Shown here one piece after another: positions 8,415 through 18,207 of a DNA stretch of 64,000 bases. The DNA lies in the NCBI GenBank assembly GCA_965116215.1, contig OZ220494.1, forward strand, positions 1,736,001 to 1,800,000, in the 5' to 3' direction. Made by a program: the position numbers and the translations under genes. The notes under the pieces were generated by a model. The model saw only the letters and a list, made by a program, of their open reading frames with translations. It ran no database searches and was not told where the DNA came from. Position 1 is the stretch's first letter, and every line of letters starts with the position of its first letter. Source of the stretch: CBDBKL01 sp965116215. Its GTDB lineage: Bacteria; Bdellovibrionota; Bdellovibrionia; Bdellovibrionales; JAKFYE01.

Positions 8415-10325
8415 ATGAAGTGTTTGAGATATTCTTTTGTTTTGTTAGTGACTACAGTCTTTGTGGGTTGTGGAGGAAATAATGACCCTAGAAGAACACC
8501 TCCTCCTTATAGTCCACCTTATGTTGGTGGGTTTGGTAGTCAGGGCTGTTCTCCTCCTGTCAATGTCACAGGCGGAATTCATTCTTATTGTCAATGGTTG
8601 ATGACTCAAGGGCCACTTTCGCAGTGCAATGAACAAGCACGGCGATTAGAACTTCAAACATTTTGTCAGCAGTATTACAACAGAGGAAATTATTCTAGAT
8701 TTGTTAGTGTGGGTATTCCTCGTTCTAATATTTGTGTGAGAGGTTGGGGGCCTTTTGCCGTGTGGTGGCACGGTATGGCCTGTGGGTCTGGCAAGTCCAA
8801 ACAAAAATTGAGAGAGGGGAATAACAGAAAATTTGAAAAGGTCAAAGAACGTAGGAGTGAACGAGAATCTGAAAGGATCAGAAGGCGTAAGGATAGAAGG
8901 GGTGAGTCAGTTGCTCAAGGGGAAGTCTCTAGATCTGGTGAGATTGTACTTGATATGAATCGTTGCCGTAAGATCATGCCATCACGAAACCCCATCAATG
9001 ATAAAATGGATAAGTTTTTTGAGGACAAAGAAGATGCTTTAAACCATGCTCGTAATTACAATGTCGAGTGCTTTGAAAGAGGTGTGGGCTGGGTTCCTTT
9101 AAGACAGAAGCCGGAGTCCATGGCAAAAGCCGCTCCCATTCAGCAAGAGGTATCTGAAAATAAAACAGAAGGCGGCCCTGACTCTATTCAGGGAGTTACC
9201 ACAGTGTTAAAAGCACCACCTCAAAATGAGAATACAAAATCACAAAGTAATACCGGAGAATTAGCTAAAGAAAGGGAAAGTGGTGTTGAACAAGTCGCTA
9301 AGGCAGAAACAGATGTTGATGAAAAGGTGGGAGCAGCAGATCTAGTTAATGAGACAGAAGATCCAATAGTGAAAGAAGGAATGGCTGATCTATCAGAGTG
9401 TTTTTCTTTAAAGGAGATACATGATTATATTCTTGCAAATAGTCAATCTATTGCCTCTTTTTCCAGATTGTATGGTCTTGATATTCTCAACGATGAGGGT
9501 AAATCGATTATAGATCAAACGTCTAAAGAAATGAAAAAGAAGTTGCATGGTATCGAATATAAAGGGGGAATAATCATTAAAACGGCTACTGATCGATTTT
9601 CTTTTGGAAATAGGCCAGGAGATAATTTAACAGCGGTTGGAACACATATTGTTCAATCTTCTGCGAGTGACATTGTTCAAATAGATGATGAATTTAAGGG
9701 TAAAATTGTAGCCTGTAATTCCAAGAGGCATATGACGATTAAAAACTTTGAGGGGTATAAGTGTGAAAAAGGGGAATCGTACTCTCAAGGGCATTGTGAG
9801 ATTAGAGAGTATTCTTGGAATGGTTATGGTTTACACTTGAATGAAGCCAAAGAAAAAGATCGACATGGAGAAATCAATTTGGTGAGAAAAGGACTCTTTG
9901 TTGATAAAGAGACAGGTGAGTCTTTATGGTATCGTGCTTGGCACTATATCTATTGGGAGAAGTTTGAAGCTGAAGAGATACCTCCTGCATCCAGAGAGTT
10001 TAAAAACCCTGAAGACATTCCTCATTGGAGCAGAGTTGGCGATCTGCCTGTCTCCCGAGGCGATGTGCTGGGATATATTTGGCGGAAAGCAAGGAGGGCT
10101 GCCGGCATAGCCGATCCTAAGTATGAGGAACATTCTCGGAAGTGGATACAGTTTCTGAGAGACACCAATACCCACCTTCTTTCTCCAGAAGAGTTGAAGG
10201 AGAAAAAGAGGGTCATCAAGTCTATGAGAGACACCAATACTCCACCATCGACTAAGTCAGCACCTGCTGGGGCCTCTTCATCGACGACTTCCCCGCCTTC
10301 TGCGTCTTCTAAGAAGCAGAAGTAG
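8415..10325 (+). CDS. Large lipoprotein of unknown function
   Basis: A 636-residue protein with a clear lipoprotein signal: a hydrophobic core then FVGCGG, lipidated at Cys19. The ATG is preceded by a good ribosome site (AGGGGAAGAGG). After a Gly/Pro- and Cys-containing segment (to about residue 120) comes a highly charged Arg/Glu/Lys stretch (about 125-165), a low-complexity acidic linker (240-320), and a more ordered C-terminal half with several Trp, Tyr and Cys. The last 60 residues contain MRDTNT twice and a Ser/Thr/Pro tail. I recognise no domain. It is monocistronic and probably sits in the periplasm or outer membrane. Confidence 0.8.
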   Translation: MKCLRYSFVLLVTTVFVGCGGNNDPRRTPPPYSPPYVGGFGSQGCSPPVNVTGGIHSYCQWLMTQGPLSQCNEQARRLELQTFCQQYYNRGNYSRFVSVGIPRSNICVRGWGPFAVWWHGMACGSGKSKQKLREGNNRKFEKVKERRSERESERIRRRKDRRGESVAQGEVSRSGEIVLDMNRCRKIMPSRNPINDKMDKFFEDKEDALNHARNYNVECFERGVGWVPLRQKPESMAKAAPIQQEVSENKTEGGPDSIQGVTTVLKAPPQNENTKSQSNTGELAKERESGVEQVAKAETDVDEKVGAADLVNETEDPIVKEGMADLSECFSLKEIHDYILANSQSIASFSRLYGLDILNDEGKSIIDQTSKEMKKKLHGIEYKGGIIIKTATDRFSFGNRPGDNLTAVGTHIVQSSASDIVQIDDEFKGKIVACNSKRHMTIKNFEGYKCEKGESYSQGHCEIREYSWNGYGLHLNEAKEKDRHGEINLVRKGLFVDKETGESLWYRAWHYIYWEKFEAEEIPPASREFKNPEDIPHWSRVGDLPVSRGDVLGYIWRKARRAAGIADPKYEEHSRKWIQFLRDTNTHLLSPEELKEKKRVIKSMRDTNTPPSTKSAPAGASSSTTSPPSASSKKQK

Positions 10326-10785
10326 GGGGGGTGACGAGAAAATCCCTTATTCTTCCTGTGCTGTGGTCATTTGGAACGTCGGAAAGCATGGGCTTTTACA
10401 AACATATATAGGAGATTAGAATCTTATTTTAATAGATATCTAGATATGGAGCTAGAAATACCGAGGTTATCTATTGGGTTGGGATTGATACTTTATAATG
10501 TACTAGTAGATTGAAAAAGTGTTTACAGTACTCAGGTCATGTTTGGTATAAAAGAGCCGGATTCTCTGAGTTAGAATTTATTTTTGAGAAGATAAATTTT
10601 AACTTAACAAAAGGAGAGCCGGATAACTCAAGAACAATATATAATAAGAAGAAAGTTAAATATACTAAATTTGGAGAGAAGTTAGGCAATGAATCAAAAT
10701 ATCCATTTTTTAGCTCTATCAATAACTGAAGACCTCTCAAGGAGAGCTTAAGTTGTCTTGAGCCGAATCCATTCTATGTTCTGTT
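10326..10785. other. Intergenic space without a supported gene
   Basis: 460 bp between the lipoprotein gene and the HiPIP gene, which converge. Overlapping open frames of about 70 codons occur on both strands near 10511-10740 but neither has a ribosome site or a recognisable composition. CTCTCAAGGAGAG near 10735-10747 could form a small hairpin. The 12-mer TTGTCTTGAGCC at 10753-10764 recurs inverted at 12280-12291, right after the iminopeptidase gene. Confidence 0.4.
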
Positions 10786-11181
10786 TTAGGAAGGCTTTGC
10801 TGTCTTTTTTACCCAGGATGAGCACCATCCATCGGCTTTAACAAGGCAACCTGAAGTGATTAATGTACATGTTGCCTCTTTTGTTTCTGGACCTGCTGTA
10901 TAGAAACTGCAGTTTTTGCAGAACTGCTGATTCCCAGGGATACCCATTCGAGTCACTTTCAGCTTTTTATCAGCTTGCTCAGCGGAACTCACATAGTTGA
11001 GGGCCTTTGCTGTAGGATCATCAGAACAGGATTTAGAACTTGCTGTCCCCTTTTTCTTTTTCTTCTTTTTTTTCTTTTTTCGAGCGTCGACCTTAAAAGA
11101 GGGGAGGAGAAAGATTATAAAGCCTATACTAGCTTTCATCCATATATGAAGATATGTTCGTCGTGGGAGCTTTCGGGGCAT
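10786..11181 (-). CDS. High-potential iron-sulfur protein (HiPIP) with Tat-like signal
   Basis: A 131-residue small exported electron carrier. The start is ATG preceded by AAAGGA. PRRTYLH (6-12) followed by a hydrophobic stretch looks like a twin-arginine signal, the usual route for HiPIPs, which fold with their cluster before export. The C-terminal part has Cys88, Cys91, Cys105 and Cys120 in the pattern C-x2-C-x13-C-x14-C, with FCKNCSFY and GWCSSW, a good match to the HiPIP cubane site. Between signal and domain lies a run of ten lysines (35-44), unusual for the family. It probably shuttles electrons in the periplasm to an oxidase or reductase not seen here. Confidence 0.8.
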   Translation of the reverse strand: MPRKLPRRTYLHIWMKASIGFIIFLLPSFKVDARKKKKKKKKKKGTASSKSCSDDPTAKALNYVSSAEQADKKLKVTRMGIPGNQQFCKNCSFYTAGPETKEATCTLITSGCLVKADGWCSSWVKKTAKPS

Positions 11182-11370
11182 TGTGAGTCCTTTATATATA
11201 TAATATTGAAAGTTGGGCTTATTAAAATCAAGTTTTTATTTTTCAATGCATCTCTCCTCTCAGTGAATCTTTCAGTTGAAATGATATTTTTTCAATATAA
11301 TATATGGTTTTTATAAATGGTCCATCTTGTTTTAAGATAAAGAAGAGGGATCAATTGAAAGTTCATTTTT

Positions 11371-12279
11371 ATGCCATATCTTCAAGTCAGTCAGCTTCAT
11401 ACAATTTACTATGAGGATTGGGGCCATCCCTCAAGCCCCTGTTGCTTATATCTGCATGGTGGTCCAGGTGCTGGGGTTAGAGAAAAAGATAAAAGGTTTT
11501 TTAACCCAGATAAACATAGAGTTATTTTCTTTGATCAAAGAGGTTGCTCTCAAAGCACTCCCTTTGGAGAGTTACAAGAAAACACAACATTAGACCTTAT
11601 CGCTGATATAGAAAAACTCAGACATAAGTTAGGGATTTCATCTTGGTATGTGGCAGGGGCCAGTTGGGGAACTTTTTTAGCCCTTTATTATGCAATTTGC
11701 TATCCAGAGGCTGTGAGAGGATTGATATTGAGGAGTATTTTTCTGGGTCAAAAAAGAGAAATAAATTGGCTTTATTTTCCAGGTGGAGTGAGTGAAATTT
11801 ACCCTGATGAATATGAAAGATTTTTAAGTGTTTTAGATGAGAGTGAAAGGAGTCATCCAGTACAGGGATATTGGAAAAAAATAAATGCAATAAAAAGTGA
11901 AAAAGAAAATATCTATTTAGCCTGGAATAGATGGGAGATGCTGAACTCCTCTTTTCAAATTGATCTTGAAGAATTAAATAATTTACAGTTGGGTTCTATT
12001 GAGAAGAATATCACTAAGTTTGAGCTTTACTATTTTTTAAAAAACTGCTTTTTAGAGAGTGATGATTTTATTTTGAAAAATGCTTCAAAGTTAAGGTCCA
12101 AACCGGTTGTTCTTATTCACGGCCGAAGGGATTTAGTTTGTCCATCGCGTGGGGCATGGGAATTACATAAAGCTCTACCACAATCTGAATTAGTCTTTTT
12201 ACCTAATGCTGCACATGGTGGTAGTGAGATAGGAGTTGAGGAGACATTTATTCGGTTCGCACAAGAAATTATTGTATAA
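11371..12279 (+). CDS. pip: Proline iminopeptidase-like alpha/beta hydrolase
   Basis: A 302-residue S33-family hydrolase releasing N-terminal proline from peptides. HGGPG (29-33) forms the oxyanion hole, DQRGCSQS (55-62) is the family signature, and the triad is Ser98 in GASWG, about Asp254 in GRRDLVCP and about His282 in NAAHGG. Length is close to the 310-320 usual for Pip. No signal peptide is seen, so it is cytoplasmic. It stands alone. A peptide-scavenging role would fit the oligopeptide-binding protein encoded at 34529, but that is inference. Confidence 0.88.
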   Translation: MPYLQVSQLHTIYYEDWGHPSSPCCLYLHGGPGAGVREKDKRFFNPDKHRVIFFDQRGCSQSTPFGELQENTTLDLIADIEKLRHKLGISSWYVAGASWGTFLALYYAICYPEAVRGLILRSIFLGQKREINWLYFPGGVSEIYPDEYERFLSVLDESERSHPVQGYWKKINAIKSEKENIYLAWNRWEMLNSSFQIDLEELNNLQLGSIEKNITKFELYYFLKNCFLESDDFILKNASKLRSKPVVLIHGRRDLVCPSRGAWELHKALPQSELVFLPNAAHGGSEIGVEETFIRFAQEIIV

Positions 12280-12452
12280 GGCTCAAGACAATTCAAGGTG
12301 ATTATTTCTTATTGTTTTTAATAGTAATAGATATATGTTTTGGTATCTATGATTCAATTTCAAATCACATTCTTTTAGGTGCAAATAGAAAGACTCTTTG
12401 TTTATTCCTCTAAATTCATAAAATCTGAACTTTGACTAATCCTCAAAAGTTT

Positions 12453-12857
12453 TCAATCCAGAAAATAAGATTTTGTCTCTTCTGTTGGTATATAACAGAT
12501 TTCTTTAACACCAAAGATTTTTCGCCTCCTCTTAGCTATAAAATTATAAATAAACTGTCTTATTGAAGGAGGAACAATCTTTAAGATGAGTAGACACCTC
12601 CAGAGACCTCCAAGATGTTTGCAAATTTGAAAAAAAGCATCAGGTCCTCTATAGATGGTATTATTATCTAACAATACAATGGATGTTATATTTTGAAAAT
12701 CAGATGTAGAAAGGTGATTTTTTGCCGTTTGTCCCTGTAGTGTTGCAAACTTAATAACATGATTTGTATCATATTTTAAAAGGCGAGTAACAATACCGTT
12801 GCAGAGCCCACAAATTCCATCAAAAAAAAGTACAGGTTGATAGATAGACTTTTTCAT
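12453..12857 (-). CDS. DCC-family (DUF393) thiol-disulfide oxidoreductase-like protein
   Basis: A 134-residue thioredoxin-fold relative named for its DxxCxxC motif, here DGICGLC (13-19). The following RLLKYD and FATLQ are also family features. Redox activity is predicted for the family but poorly tested. The gene begins 2 bp after the stop of the M15 peptidase lipoprotein gene (TAA CT ATG) and is clearly co-transcribed with it. No signal peptide, so probably cytoplasmic or membrane-associated. Confidence 0.85.
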   Translation of the reverse strand: MKKSIYQPVLFFDGICGLCNGIVTRLLKYDTNHVIKFATLQGQTAKNHLSTSDFQNITSIVLLDNNTIYRGPDAFFQICKHLGGLWRCLLILKIVPPSIRQFIYNFIAKRRRKIFGVKEICYIPTEETKSYFLD

Positions 12858-12859
12858 AG

Positions 12860-13789
12860 TTATTGGATAATAAATTCTTGTTCTAGGAGTTCATCTAGAG
12901 AAAATTCAGCCCTTGCAATATATAACCCTGAATGTATTGGCAAAGTGACTGTCGGAGATTCAAACTCTAAAATATTTTTATGAGGGGTGATGATAGTCCA
13001 TTGAACGTAGAGATCTCCGCTGTCCTCTTTGTTAACTTCTGAAGACAAAATGGAAAGATGTATTTGTCTATTTTTAATTATTCTTTTAATAGAAGCATGT
13101 GAATGTTCAGAAATAAGTGTATGTGGTTTATAAGAATGATTGTGGCCAGTAATATAAAAGTCTTTATCTAAAGGAGCTTCTCTCCAATCACAGTGGACAT
13201 GGCTTTTGTAAATCTGTATAAAGCTGGCATCTTGTTTTCGACAGAGTCGCCCTAGTTGCCTTAAACTAATTCCTTTGGGGATAAGATCTACGGCATCACC
13301 ATATTGATGTCGAGACCACTTCGTTGCCTCTTTAATTTTGCTGTTATACGAAGGGCTGCGGTAACCGCTGCTTATGGTAAATTTATTTCCATAAAGCCTT
13401 TTCATTTGATCAAGGGCTTGAACTAGGCGACGTGATAGAACTCCAAATACATCTTTGCTTGAACCCATAAAATCTGATGCTTTAAAATAAGGACTAATAG
13501 ATTTTTCTAAATTAGCTTGAGTGAGGTTTAAAAAAAATGTCGGAGCTATATATTGGTAAGGGTTACTCTTTTTAGGAAAATCTCTCTCTTGGAAGGGATC
13601 AGGGTAATCTTTCTTTAATTGTAAATTTGTTTTTTCAATAACAGGAAAACATGTGGAACCATAATAACAAGAGCTTTGTAACATGAGACCATATTGACTT
13701 AAACTATTTGAATTTATATGGTCGAATGCTGAGCCGCAGGCAGACAGAATAGCAAATAATAATAATAACCCAAAGCACTTTTGTCCCAT
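12860..13789 (-). CDS. M15-family D-Ala-D-Ala carboxypeptidase-like lipoprotein
   Basis: A 309-residue lipoprotein (LSAC, lipidated Cys18). The central domain matches the M15A zinc peptidases that cut peptidoglycan peptides: SGYRSPSYN (141-149), HxxGxAxD with His161 and Asp168, and SHVHCDW with His199 as third zinc ligand. About 100 residues of unclear fold follow, rich in beta-strands. It is first in a two-gene operon with the DCC protein. A role in trimming its own wall, or another cell's wall if the organism is predatory, is plausible; the sequence does not decide between them. Confidence 0.82.
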   Translation of the reverse strand: MGQKCFGLLLLFAILSACGSAFDHINSNSLSQYGLMLQSSCYYGSTCFPVIEKTNLQLKKDYPDPFQERDFPKKSNPYQYIAPTFFLNLTQANLEKSISPYFKASDFMGSSKDVFGVLSRRLVQALDQMKRLYGNKFTISSGYRSPSYNSKIKEATKWSRHQYGDAVDLIPKGISLRQLGRLCRKQDASFIQIYKSHVHCDWREAPLDKDFYITGHNHSYKPHTLISEHSHASIKRIIKNRQIHLSILSSEVNKEDSGDLYVQWTIITPHKNILEFESPTVTLPIHSGLYIARAEFSLDELLEQEFIIQ

Positions 13790-13981
13790 AAGAGAAATTA
13801 TAAAAAATTTGCTTAAAAAATAAAATCCTGTTCCGACATTGAAAATGTATTATAGACAGAAGTCTTTGGTACTTTCCCTATACCTTTGTTTGATTATTAC
13901 TTTGGATATCTTAATAATTTTACAATAAGTCTTACCTTTGTCGGGGAGCGTTTTAAGAGAGAGATTTAAGGGAGGTAAGAG

Positions 13982-14125
13982 TTGAGTTATAAATTTTCTA
14001 TTAGAGTGTCCTTATTTTCATGTTGGCTACTGCTTTTTGTGAATATGCAAGAGAGTGGAGTGGCTTTACCACCTCTGGTTTTTTATCCTCAGTTTCAGTT
14101 GGGATTATACCTCACAGATCACTGA
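13982..14125 (+). CDS. Possible small secreted peptide
   Basis: A 47-codon frame starting at TTG, preceded by AGGGAGG (13968-13975) at a suitable distance. The product has a basic N-terminus (SYKFSIR), a hydrophobic core (VSLFSCWLLLFV) and a plausible cleavage region (SGVALP), leaving a tail of about 19 residues ending LYLTDH. It is the only gene-like item in the 491-bp space 13790-14280. It could also be the surviving front end of a longer decayed exported protein gene. Evidence is the ribosome site plus the signal-like composition only. Confidence 0.35.
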   Translation: MSYKFSIRVSLFSCWLLLFVNMQESGVALPPLVFYPQFQLGLYLTDH

Positions 14126-14280
14126 AAAATTTGACAATTTAGGTTCTCTTTACTCTATGAGCTGTCTCATTCAGGCATATGAATGCTTTTAATTAAGACT
14201 TAGAAGAAGAGGGGGTGAGATTTAAACTGCTAACTCTTAAATATATTGTAAGGTTATAAGGTTTAATATTATCAAGAAAA

Positions 14281-15528
14281 TTAGGATAGAAAATGTTTAG
14301 AGTTAATCCATTTTTTAAATGCCCCTACTAAAGAAGATGAACCCGTAACAATTATAAATTTGTGTCTTTTCATGGCCAATTGAAAGGTCTGCTCTGGAGT
14401 TTTAATATATGTGATGTCATTATAAGTTCTGTATTGTTGGGGCTTAAATGGACAATCTGTGAGAAGGATATTTGAGCAAATAGGTTTTAATATTTTTAAT
14501 ATCTTTTCAACATTTTTATCTTTTGAAAGTGCTATGATAGCCGATGGCTTTTTAGAGGAAAAAGATTGTAAGTTCATGACTAAACTTTTTATCGCCTGTT
14601 CATTATGTGCAATATCAAGAATAATGGTTTTTTCTTGAATTGTTAACTTTTCAAATCTTCCTGGCCAATAATGGGAAATAAAGATGTCGGGTGGTAATTT
14701 AATTTTTAATGCCTTCAATGCTGTAACTGCTAATTGAGTACATTTTGCATATGTTATAGTGGGATTGGGTAAAGCATAGTGCTGTTTTTCGATTTCAATT
14801 GTTTGTTTATGGATTTTCCAATTTTTATTGATACATTTATATTCTGGAGTAAAAAAATATGTCGCATTTTTTCTTATTTTATTTTTATTAATAAGTTGTT
14901 TACCCTCTTCTGAGAAAGGATAGGAGATAACAATTGGATTTGTTGATTGATCAATGATTCCCATTTTAGTATTCATTATTTCTAGTAATGAAGATCCAAG
15001 TATATTTTGATGATCCAGGCCAAATTCTGTAAAGATGCAGTAACTGTGTGGTATAGCATTTGTTGCATCGTAAGCTCCCCCTAGGCCCACTTCTAATACT
15101 AAATAATCAATGCATTGATGGAAATACCAAAGAGCCATTAGCAGATGTGATTCAAAATAGCTAAGTTTATAATTTTTAATTAATGAAATATTAGCTTTGA
15201 AAGCTTCAATGTATTCTGTTTTTTCTATAGGGACTAACCCTTTACGAATTCTTTCGTTGGCATGGATAAGATGAGGAGAGGTGAATAGGCCTACTTTTTT
15301 CCCACTTTCTATTAAGACATGAGCTATCATTGAAGCCACTGTTCCTTTGCCATTTGTTCCAGCAACCAGAATAATGTTTTGAGGCTTTATGGTTATTAAA
15401 TTGGGATTACTTTTTAAAAAATGATGAAAACGATCAATTCCATAACTTTTTGAAGGTATAATTTCTGCAAGATTTTTTTCAATTTCAAAAAAATTCATAT
15501 TGGGATGTGTATTACCTTTATCGATCAC
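14281..15528 (-). CDS. folC: Folylpolyglutamate/dihydrofolate synthase
   Basis: A 415-residue Mur-ligase-family enzyme adding glutamate to dihydropteroate or folate with ATP in the cytoplasm. The P-loop GTNGKGT (57-63), then SPHL and NERIRKG, and EVGLGG..DATN are typical of FolC. In the last motif the usual Arg (GGR.DATN) is Ala-Tyr (GGAYDATN), a small deviation. The start is uncertain: GTG at 15528, or ATG at 15498 (MNFFEIE), with no clear ribosome site for either. It lies 34 bp downstream of the PLD-like gene on the same strand. Confidence 0.88.
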   Translation of the reverse strand: MIDKGNTHPNMNFFEIEKNLAEIIPSKSYGIDRFHHFLKSNPNLITIKPQNIILVAGTNGKGTVASMIAHVLIESGKKVGLFTSPHLIHANERIRKGLVPIEKTEYIEAFKANISLIKNYKLSYFESHLLMALWYFHQCIDYLVLEVGLGGAYDATNAIPHSYCIFTEFGLDHQNILGSSLLEIMNTKMGIIDQSTNPIVISYPFSEEGKQLINKNKIRKNATYFFTPEYKCINKNWKIHKQTIEIEKQHYALPNPTITYAKCTQLAVTALKALKIKLPPDIFISHYWPGRFEKLTIQEKTIILDIAHNEQAIKSLVMNLQSFSSKKPSAIIALSKDKNVEKILKILKPICSNILLTDCPFKPQQYRTYNDITYIKTPEQTFQLAMKRHKFIIVTGSSSLVGAFKKWINSKHFLS

Positions 15529-15562
15529 TTAGAGAACAAATTATCATTGTTTAGTTTTGGAT

Positions 15563-18100
15563 CTAATGTTTAAATCCCTCTCTCCAAAGAAACCAAAATT
15601 TATTGTCATGTGCAGCTACACTGATTTCATCATAAGTCAGAATTTGTAATTGGTTAAGAGGGGGTCCTAATATATTTTCATTGGTGGAGCCAACAATATA
15701 TATGGGCGTTCCGGGTATTGATTCATTTCTAGCATTGAGCCCATCAATAGATAAAACCATATTTTTTCTTTTTTTAATTTGTTCAAGATGTTCTTTATTA
15801 AAATGGGCTTCTGATTTTAAGGGAATATTTGCTCTTCGAAGTTTGGTGTATGAAGATCGCTCAACCTCTTTTAAATCTGTATGTCTAGGTAGATGAAAGA
15901 GAATATAAATATTGATACCTTGCTTTTTCTTTTGAACTAAAGACTCTACTATTTGAGGGTTATTTAGAATATTGCCTTGGATGAGAATTTGACTTTGAGC
16001 TTGTAAAATAGAATTTAAGATTTGCTCTAAAGGTTCATGTCGTAAAGTATTTGGATTGTTTTTTGTCATTTGAATTTTTTGAGGTGAAGGAAAATTTGTT
16101 TCTTTTTTCAGGTTCATATTTGTAAGTTTGTCATAATTAGGGAATTTGGTTGAGTAGGTATTTTTATATCTTTGAATAACATCTATTGAGCATAGTGTAG
16201 ACTCTACCTTTTCTTCAATGCTCATATGTTCTGTGCTTTGAATATAACAACGTTTGGCCCAATTTGAGGCAACTGTTTCGTAAACTTTAGATATAAAATC
16301 CCGATACTTAGGATTTTGCCTGTCATTTCGAGCCGCTTTCCAATCATGTTTTAATGATTTGTAGATAACATCATAATATTCATTGAGTGTAACTGTAACG
16401 ATTGGACCTCTAATGACTAAGCTTTTAGTGTAATGAGTTGGATAATTCGAAATCTCAGTCCAGTTTTCTGGATTAATAAGGAAAAGTTTTTCAAATATAT
16501 TTTGAGAAGTTGTAATCAGATGTCTCCAAGAGGCAGAGGATTTGTCTTTTGTATATGAGGGGAGAGTTAAAACCCTATCAGGGTTCAATGCCATATAAGC
16601 CCTCATAAAATTAAACAGAATTCTTACTTCAGGATATTTTTTAGAAAAGTCTTTATCTCTTTCAAGGACAATAAGTTGGAAACGACTTCTTTTAATTTGT
16701 AATTTTGTAATTAAGTGATTAATGAGTGCTAATCCCATTGTTCCTTTAAAAAAGAAAGGATCTATAATGGCAAAAGATAGTGATAAATGACTTAATGAGG
16801 AGATAATATTTCTAAAGACTTGTTCAGATCTAAATGTTGATATCTGATTTATATTAGGGCTTCTGATTGGCCATACATAAAAGATCCCATCTGGGGATCT
16901 CAATATCTTAGAAACATGATGTTGAGGTTGTGGTGGGTGTATTGATTGAGAGTATTGTGCCCAAAGGGGATGTTTTTTGAAATTTATAATATCTTTTTCG
17001 GTGAGTGTAGTTTTTTTATCTTGATAGATAATACGATCTTTTAATTGGAAAACATGTTCTATAGGGTTAACATTTAAATCCTTTGCTTCTTGGAGGGCAA
17101 GAAGCATGTCTTGTATCATGAGAAAATCTTCTTTATGATCCCATTGCTCCTCAAGATTTTTTTTGAAAACAGTATGCTTTATGGCATTTAATTTTTCTTC
17201 ATAAGATATAAAATTAGTCCTCTGTATAGGGTGACCATTAGCTCTTAAAATGAGGATATCGTTACCATCTATGAAGCCAGTAGTTGAAAGCAGTCCTTTA
17301 GATAGAGCATTATCTATTTTTTGAGGATTAAACTCTAAAAAATTATGGGATTTATTTATTCTTAATTTTTTGAGAACACCTTTTGTAGATGGGGCTATTT
17401 GAGGAAAATCCGATTTTACACATGAAATCATTTGATCTAATCTATTCAGAGCTTTTATTTGGTTTTTATAAAACGTTCTATTCAAGATTAATCGCTTTAA
17501 AATATGAACAATAGAAACATTCGAGGAATCAAAAGTGTCAGTCTGAAGATCAGATGGTGGATGTTTGAATTTGTTTTTATAACATGTCTTGACTCGATCA
17601 AACTCTTTAAGAAATCTGATCGCAACATTATCTTTATTTATATTGGATGGCTTATCTAGATGCCATAAAAAATCTGCTAATATTGTTCTTGTTCTAGTTT
17701 TTGTCCTATAGTCGTCAATGATTTCTTTAAAATGTAGGATTTTTCTAAAGAGATAATATTCTAATAAAGCTAATGTGTACTCATCCCAGTGCTGTTTATT
17801 TACCGAGAATAAGAATTGATTCCATGCGATGTACGAGAAGGCTTTTCTAAAATGTAGATCATTAAAAAAACGACGTAACTTGTGCTCAGCTTTTAAGGAA
17901 TAATCTTTAATAAGAGGTCTTTCAAGACTCTCTTTTAAAAAAGTCTGAGCAGTGGGTGATAAATACTGATTATAAATATCAGAGTATCCCGATTGAAGTC
18001 GCATTTGAGAATATAAGATAGGTTGAAGGTCCACAGTTGTTTTATTAGCAAAAAGAAGCTGAGGGATAATTAAAATAGATATTATAAGTATTTTAAGCAT
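15563..18100 (-). CDS. Long exported protein, degenerate phospholipase D-like
   Basis: An 845-residue protein with an N-terminal signal peptide (MLKILIISILIIPQLLFA). The C-terminal third has the layout of a PLD-superfamily half: ILNSILQAQSQILIQG, then LVQKKKQGINIYILF, then VGSTNEN and a final W-rich stretch. However, the catalytic HxKxxxxD motif is not intact (the expected place reads HLEQIKKRKNMVLSIDG). A second similar half may lie around 430-600 (FAIIDPFFFKG..LINHLITKLQIKRSRFQLIVL). The N-terminal 400 residues are helical and unrecognised. It may bind phospholipid or nucleic acid without cutting, or be a distant family. Composition matches its neighbours. Confidence in the frame is high, in the family modest. 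Confidence 0.7.
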   Translation of the reverse strand: MLKILIISILIIPQLLFANKTTVDLQPILYSQMRLQSGYSDIYNQYLSPTAQTFLKESLERPLIKDYSLKAEHKLRRFFNDLHFRKAFSYIAWNQFLFSVNKQHWDEYTLALLEYYLFRKILHFKEIIDDYRTKTRTRTILADFLWHLDKPSNINKDNVAIRFLKEFDRVKTCYKNKFKHPPSDLQTDTFDSSNVSIVHILKRLILNRTFYKNQIKALNRLDQMISCVKSDFPQIAPSTKGVLKKLRINKSHNFLEFNPQKIDNALSKGLLSTTGFIDGNDILILRANGHPIQRTNFISYEEKLNAIKHTVFKKNLEEQWDHKEDFLMIQDMLLALQEAKDLNVNPIEHVFQLKDRIIYQDKKTTLTEKDIINFKKHPLWAQYSQSIHPPQPQHHVSKILRSPDGIFYVWPIRSPNINQISTFRSEQVFRNIISSLSHLSLSFAIIDPFFFKGTMGLALINHLITKLQIKRSRFQLIVLERDKDFSKKYPEVRILFNFMRAYMALNPDRVLTLPSYTKDKSSASWRHLITTSQNIFEKLFLINPENWTEISNYPTHYTKSLVIRGPIVTVTLNEYYDVIYKSLKHDWKAARNDRQNPKYRDFISKVYETVASNWAKRCYIQSTEHMSIEEKVESTLCSIDVIQRYKNTYSTKFPNYDKLTNMNLKKETNFPSPQKIQMTKNNPNTLRHEPLEQILNSILQAQSQILIQGNILNNPQIVESLVQKKKQGINIYILFHLPRHTDLKEVERSSYTKLRRANIPLKSEAHFNKEHLEQIKKRKNMVLSIDGLNARNESIPGTPIYIVGSTNENILGPPLNQLQILTYDEISVAAHDNKFWFLWREGFKH

Positions 18101-18207
18101 CTCTATTTTTATTTCTTGGATATTTGTACCAGTTTGTCATTTATATAACTAAAGGCATAGTATTACACTTTGTGCTGTCCTCACAAGATATGTTCAGATT
18201 TTTATTT

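Noticed and set aside
10511..10740. Two overlapping open frames of about 70 codons, one on each strand
   Set aside because: Neither has a ribosome site, signal or recognisable composition, and they are mirror frames of one AT-rich stretch.
10753..12291. 12-mer TTGTCTTGAGCC inverted at 12280
   Set aside because: Noted as coincidence or a very short repeat; two copies give no clear function.
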